A DNA stretch of 26,879 bases from BTRG01 sp036986275 (lineage in GTDB: Bacteria > Pseudomonadota > Gammaproteobacteria > Acidiferrobacterales > SZUA-150): positions 1-26,879 of the forward strand of contig BTRG01000034.1 in assembly GCA_036986275.1 (NCBI GenBank). The letters run 5' to 3'. The notes under the pieces are model-generated. The model was not told the DNA's origin. It did not search any database and was given only the letters and a program-made list of their open reading frames with translations. The translations under genes and the position numbers were made by a program. Shown here in pieces: positions 23,688 through 26,879 of the stretch (position 1 is its first letter; the number at the start of each line of letters is the position of its first letter).

Positions 23688-26600
23688 ATGCCGATTACAC
23701 TGAGCCAGGCGATAACACTCCTTAAGCACGGTGAGCCTCTGACATGGGCGTCGTCTGGGCCGTATAAAACTGGATCTATTCAATTAGGTGCGGCTGGCCA
23801 ACGCCGACTATTTAATTTCCTTGTTGAGAATGACCTTGATGCGGTTACATCTGCCGATGAAAGTATATTCGAGGGTTTGACAGCAGCGTGGGAAGATGAG
23901 ACGGCTGATCCTGCAAGCACAGAACAAGCAGTAGTATCTGAAACGGCGTCGGGGCCATGGCGGTTATCATATATTTCATCAAGTGGATTTGGTGGACTAA
24001 ACACGCCTGACGGTCCAGCATTCGAACTTGATGTCGGCGGTGAAAACTGGTGCATTGAAGGCTATAACGGGTCTGGAAAAACATCGTTATCGAGCCTCAT
24101 TCTGTGGACACTTACCGGGTATCGAAACCGTGAGCAAGATGGCCCTGTAAAGGATAGCGGACGACGCGAAGTCGTGACAGATTCCGCAGGTAAAAAAATC
24201 GGAATGTGGCCACCGTTGGTAACATACCCATCTGATCCAGCCGAGTTGAACGAGGTCGCGCAAGTGACGGCATGCCTGACATTTACCGATCCGGCAGGAG
24301 ACATTGCGACCGCGAAGCGGACGATTACGAGCCCCGTCACTGGAGAGCCGACAATTGTCATAGATATTGACTCACGTCTTACAGCATCACCGGAATTGAT
24401 AGAAACAGGATTGTTGATGCCCGCCCGAATTTCACATATTGGCTTTGGTATTAAGAGCCAAAGTTTATATGCCGCGTTAAAGATGCTGACGGGTCTAGAT
24501 CAGTTATCGGGAGTCGCAGCTGGTGCGGCCGCACTGGGTCATGCAAGCAAAAAATTTCTCAAATATGCTAAGAACCACGGTGCCGAAGCCCTTGAGCGTG
24601 ATTTCTACAACAGTATCGAACGTGCTCGCGAGCTGGCAACGGATACCTCTATTGATCTGACGAAGAACTATAAGCTCGGTGAGGACAAGCTCATTGAGGA
24701 GCTGACAGAACTTGAAAAAGACGCCTCCACAAAAGCGGGCGCGGCGCTTGATATTCTGAAGACAGAAATTTCTGTAGACATTGATGTAAAGGACGCGAAA
24801 GATCGTGACCGCCTGAATGATGCTGTCAGCACAGCGAGAGTTTATGTCGGGGAAGGTACAAAGGACGTTCCACTTTTCAAGTCATGGGCAGCATTAAAAA
24901 ATGCAAGAGATGGTAGCTTTTCTGGTATTGACGACGCACTGAAGGAGGCGGACATCGCTCTATCGAAAGCACTTGAATGGCATGCCAAGCAAGAAAGTGA
25001 TAAAAAACTCAGGCTAAAAGCTCTCGCATCAAAATTCTTTGTCACGGAAGATTTACTTGCCAAGAATGCAAACTGCCCACTCTGCGAGACGAAACTCGCA
25101 TCTGAGAACCAGCTTGCTTTGGCCGGCGAGCTGGCGGCATTGAAAAGCGAGGCCGCAAACGCGGAACGTGCAATTGCCGACGCCTGTGGCGACATTCAAA
25201 AATCGCTTATGGCACATGTGCCGGACTATCTTGAGTCACATTTGAAAGATCTCGCAGCAATGGATCCGTCGCAAGCTTTTTCTAAAGCACTCAAGGCGAG
25301 ATTCAACGAATCCCCGCCTTACAGTGATATCTTGACGGGCATTGGCGAGTTCGTCGCTACATACGCAGCGGATCAAGCAGAAAAGCTACTGGCATTTACC
25401 CATGATGCTAAGACATATGACGAAAGTGATATCACTTCAGTGCAAGAACTTCAGGGTCTTATGATCAACCTCGACAGGGTGTCTGCTCTGTCGACATGGT
25501 GGAAATCAAACAGCGGAGATTTTTCTTCTGCTTGGGACAATCTGATCGGTATTCCTGACGCAGAAAATGAATGGCCATCGGATTCTCTTGAAGGAAAATT
25601 ACAAACACTGGAAAACGCCATTGCGGGATCTGACCCCCTGGATAAAATTGCAAAGCATTTGGCAAAGGCCAAGAAAGCTGCCGAAGACTGGCAAACCATA
25701 AATGATATCCAGAAGGTGCGTGAAGCAATAGCAGAGGCAGTGAAACCTCTAAAGGATTTGCAAAAGCTAGTTGACTGCGAAACTCACCGAACTATTGTGA
25801 CATTGTCTGATCGTGTGTCAGCTATTCTTAGTGATATTAAGCTGAAAGATCGATTTTCCTTTGAGAACACGGCGATGTCGAAGAAAACTGTTACCGTGGA
25901 GGGAAGTTTCGCGGACGACATGAAGATTGATGCCGGACTCGTAGCCAATTCATCATGGCTTCGAGCGTTGCTATGGGCATTCATTTTCGCATTGCGAGAA
26001 CAGACGATTTCAGATACGGGCGTGAATAATTTTCCGCTCATGGTTTTAGATGATCCGCAAACATCTTTTGATCCCAAAAATACGCGCAGATGGGCTACCA
26101 AAATTGTTGGGATCGCCAATCTCGATAAGAACGACGCTAACGGATTGCAACTTTTTCTGACTACCCATGAACGGCAGTTTTATGAATTTATCTGCACGAC
26201 GAACGAACTAGTTGGCCAGGAAGGGGCGATGGTGGGTGCGACCTCATCTTCAAGAGTGGTTCATATTGTTAACGGGACTTTTTTAGAGCGTCAGTTCGAT
26301 AAAGCAAGCGTAAATCAGGACGATGAAGAAGGATATAAGTATGTGAACCTAGTCCGTATTTATTGTGAAGGCTTACTTAAGATAATGTTACGGCCAGAGT
26401 CTTATGAAATTACCGGGAAAACACTGGGTAAACTCTGTGAGCATCTAGGTACGCTTCGTACCGATCATGTTGACCCCTTTAACCGGAGAATATTCGAAAA
26501 ACTTCTCAAATCTCTCGACAACAATGTTGTGAAAAATTTAATCAATGAAAGCCATCACACTTATGATGGCACGATTGGTTTCGCCCAAGCTGAGGAAGTT

Positions 26601-26879
26601 CGAGAATATTGGAAAAAGAAACTGCATTCCGCTTTCATCAATGCATTTCGGCTGGCCGCTGATTTTGATGCCTATGGAGGTGTTTCGCGGCTTTTCGCTT
26701 GGCAGGACAATGTGGTGAAATTTCCAGGCGGGCATAGTGACAAAATTAAGAAGCTGGACTTTACATCAACCGGAGTTGCTGCAGCGGCGACTTCGGATGG
26801 TCGTGTCGTCGGTGATGGACAGATTGAAATTGAGGAATGGCCCAACGTAAAACCTATTACTCTTTTCAATCACAGTGCC
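23688..26879 (+). CDS. SMC/Rad50-like ATPase with zinc-hook CPLC and extra C-terminal domains (3' end cut by window)
   Basis: An uninterrupted 1064-codon frame begins at ATG 23688, seven bases after the strong ribosome-binding site GAGGAAGA, and is still open at the window end. An in-frame stop (23664) fixes the start. An N-terminal region of about 110 residues precedes the ATPase head. Walker A is GYNGSGKTS (125-133, K131). A long, mostly helical middle holds CPLC (C463-C466), a Rad50-type zinc hook placed between two helical arms. The signature-like SSWLRALLWAFIFALRE leads into Walker B PLMVLDDPQTSFDP (D788, D789) and the H-loop TTHE (H827). After the head come R890-x3-E894 and N-E-S-H956-H957, resembling the Arg-Glu-His pattern of PrrC/RloC-type nucleases. 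Another region follows from about 990. The gene sits in a composition-shifted segment with no relation to the upstream core genes, so it is probably island-borne and possibly phage defence. The specific family is not recognised. Confidence 0.88.
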   Translation, partial: MPITLSQAITLLKHGEPLTWASSGPYKTGSIQLGAAGQRRLFNFLVENDLDAVTSADESIFEGLTAAWEDETADPASTEQAVVSETASGPWRLSYISSSGFGGLNTPDGPAFELDVGGENWCIEGYNGSGKTSLSSLILWTLTGYRNREQDGPVKDSGRREVVTDSAGKKIGMWPPLVTYPSDPAELNEVAQVTACLTFTDPAGDIATAKRTITSPVTGEPTIVIDIDSRLTASPELIETGLLMPARISHIGFGIKSQSLYAALKMLTGLDQLSGVAAGAAALGHASKKFLKYAKNHGAEALERDFYNSIERARELATDTSIDLTKNYKLGEDKLIEELTELEKDASTKAGAALDILKTEISVDIDVKDAKDRDRLNDAVSTARVYVGEGTKDVPLFKSWAALKNARDGSFSGIDDALKEADIALSKALEWHAKQESDKKLRLKALASKFFVTEDLLAKNANCPLCETKLASENQLALAGELAALKSEAANAERAIADACGDIQKSLMAHVPDYLESHLKDLAAMDPSQAFSKALKARFNESPPYSDILTGIGEFVATYAADQAEKLLAFTHDAKTYDESDITSVQELQGLMINLDRVSALSTWWKSNSGDFSSAWDNLIGIPDAENEWPSDSLEGKLQTLENAIAGSDPLDKIAKHLAKAKKAAEDWQTINDIQKVREAIAEAVKPLKDLQKLVDCETHRTIVTLSDRVSAILSDIKLKDRFSFENTAMSKKTVTVEGSFADDMKIDAGLVANSSWLRALLWAFIFALREQTISDTGVNNFPLMVLDDPQTSFDPKNTRRWATKIVGIANLDKNDANGLQLFLTTHERQFYEFICTTNELVGQEGAMVGATSSSRVVHIVNGTFLERQFDKASVNQDDEEGYKYVNLVRIYCEGLLKIMLRPESYEITGKTLGKLCEHLGTLRTDHVDPFNRRIFEKLLKSLDNNVVKNLINESHHTYDGTIGFAQAEEVREYWKKKLHSAFINAFRLAADFDAYGGVSRLFAWQDNVVKFPGGHSDKIKKLDFTSTGVAAAATSDGRVVGDGQIEIEEWPNVKPITLFNHSA

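Noticed and set aside
21275..23690. CRISPR array, tRNA or integrase at the island boundary
   Set aside because: The only repeats are two palindromic elements without spacers of regular length; no cloverleaf or recombinase motif was found on reading either strand.
23780..26869. Several minus-strand frames of 65-117 codons opposite the last gene
   Set aside because: They are shadows of the 1064-codon plus-strand frame, which has motifs, a strong ribosome-binding site and no interruption.

Overview
The window looks like chromosomal DNA of a gammaproteobacterium. The evidence is the minus-strand order ftsY-ftsE-ftsX-rpoH, a BioC/BioH-type biotin operon, an aa3/caa3-type cytochrome oxidase cluster with Cox11, SURF1 and a DUF2909-like protein, and an rsmD-coaD-ferredoxin run. 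An FNR-type operator ahead of molybdenum cofactor genes, together with a terminal oxidase, suggests a facultative or microaerobic respirer. The genus cannot be fixed from the sequence alone.

Layout: (1) 1-3618 is a tightly coupled bioF-bioH-bioC-bioD operon in which each junction overlaps by 4 bases, preceded by a BirA-like operator. It makes pimeloyl-ACP and carries it to dethiobiotin; bioA and bioB are not in view. (2) 3791-8199 holds the cytochrome c oxidase genes: coxB with a fused cytochrome c domain, ctaD, an unlisted 35-residue membrane protein, ctaG/cox11 and ctaE, closed by a strong terminator. Assembly genes follow at 8301-10945: a DUF2909-like protein on the minus strand, SURF1, a thioredoxin-like CxxxC protein and ctaB. 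The usual neighbours ctaA (heme A synthase) and sco are absent. (3) 10995-13514 is moaB-moeA-mobA behind a perfect FNR-box half-site pair spaced as a class II promoter. (4) 13532-17137 on the minus strand is ftsY-ftsE-ftsX-rpoH. The rpoH promoter is covered by a CIRCE operator (HrcA type), and a run of nine G lies at the ribosome-binding position. (5) 17230-21267 carries a pair of M16 peptidase-family genes (one catalytic lipoprotein, one lacking the zinc motif), rsmD, coaD and a YfhL-type ferredoxin. (6) 21340-23269 has two tandem palindromic repeats and a gamma-glutamyltransferase. (7) From about 23270 the composition changes. A 418-base AT-rich gap is followed by a 1064-codon open frame that runs off the end of the window.

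The most unusual element is this last gene. It is an SMC/Rad50-like ATPase with Walker A, a zinc-hook-like CPLC, Walker B and an H-loop. After the ATPase core it has an Arg-x3-Glu...His pattern reminiscent of the PrrC/RloC anticodon-nuclease class, then a further C-terminal region cut by the window edge. It resembles a phage-defence or genomic-island protein and is the best candidate here for an uncharacterised system.
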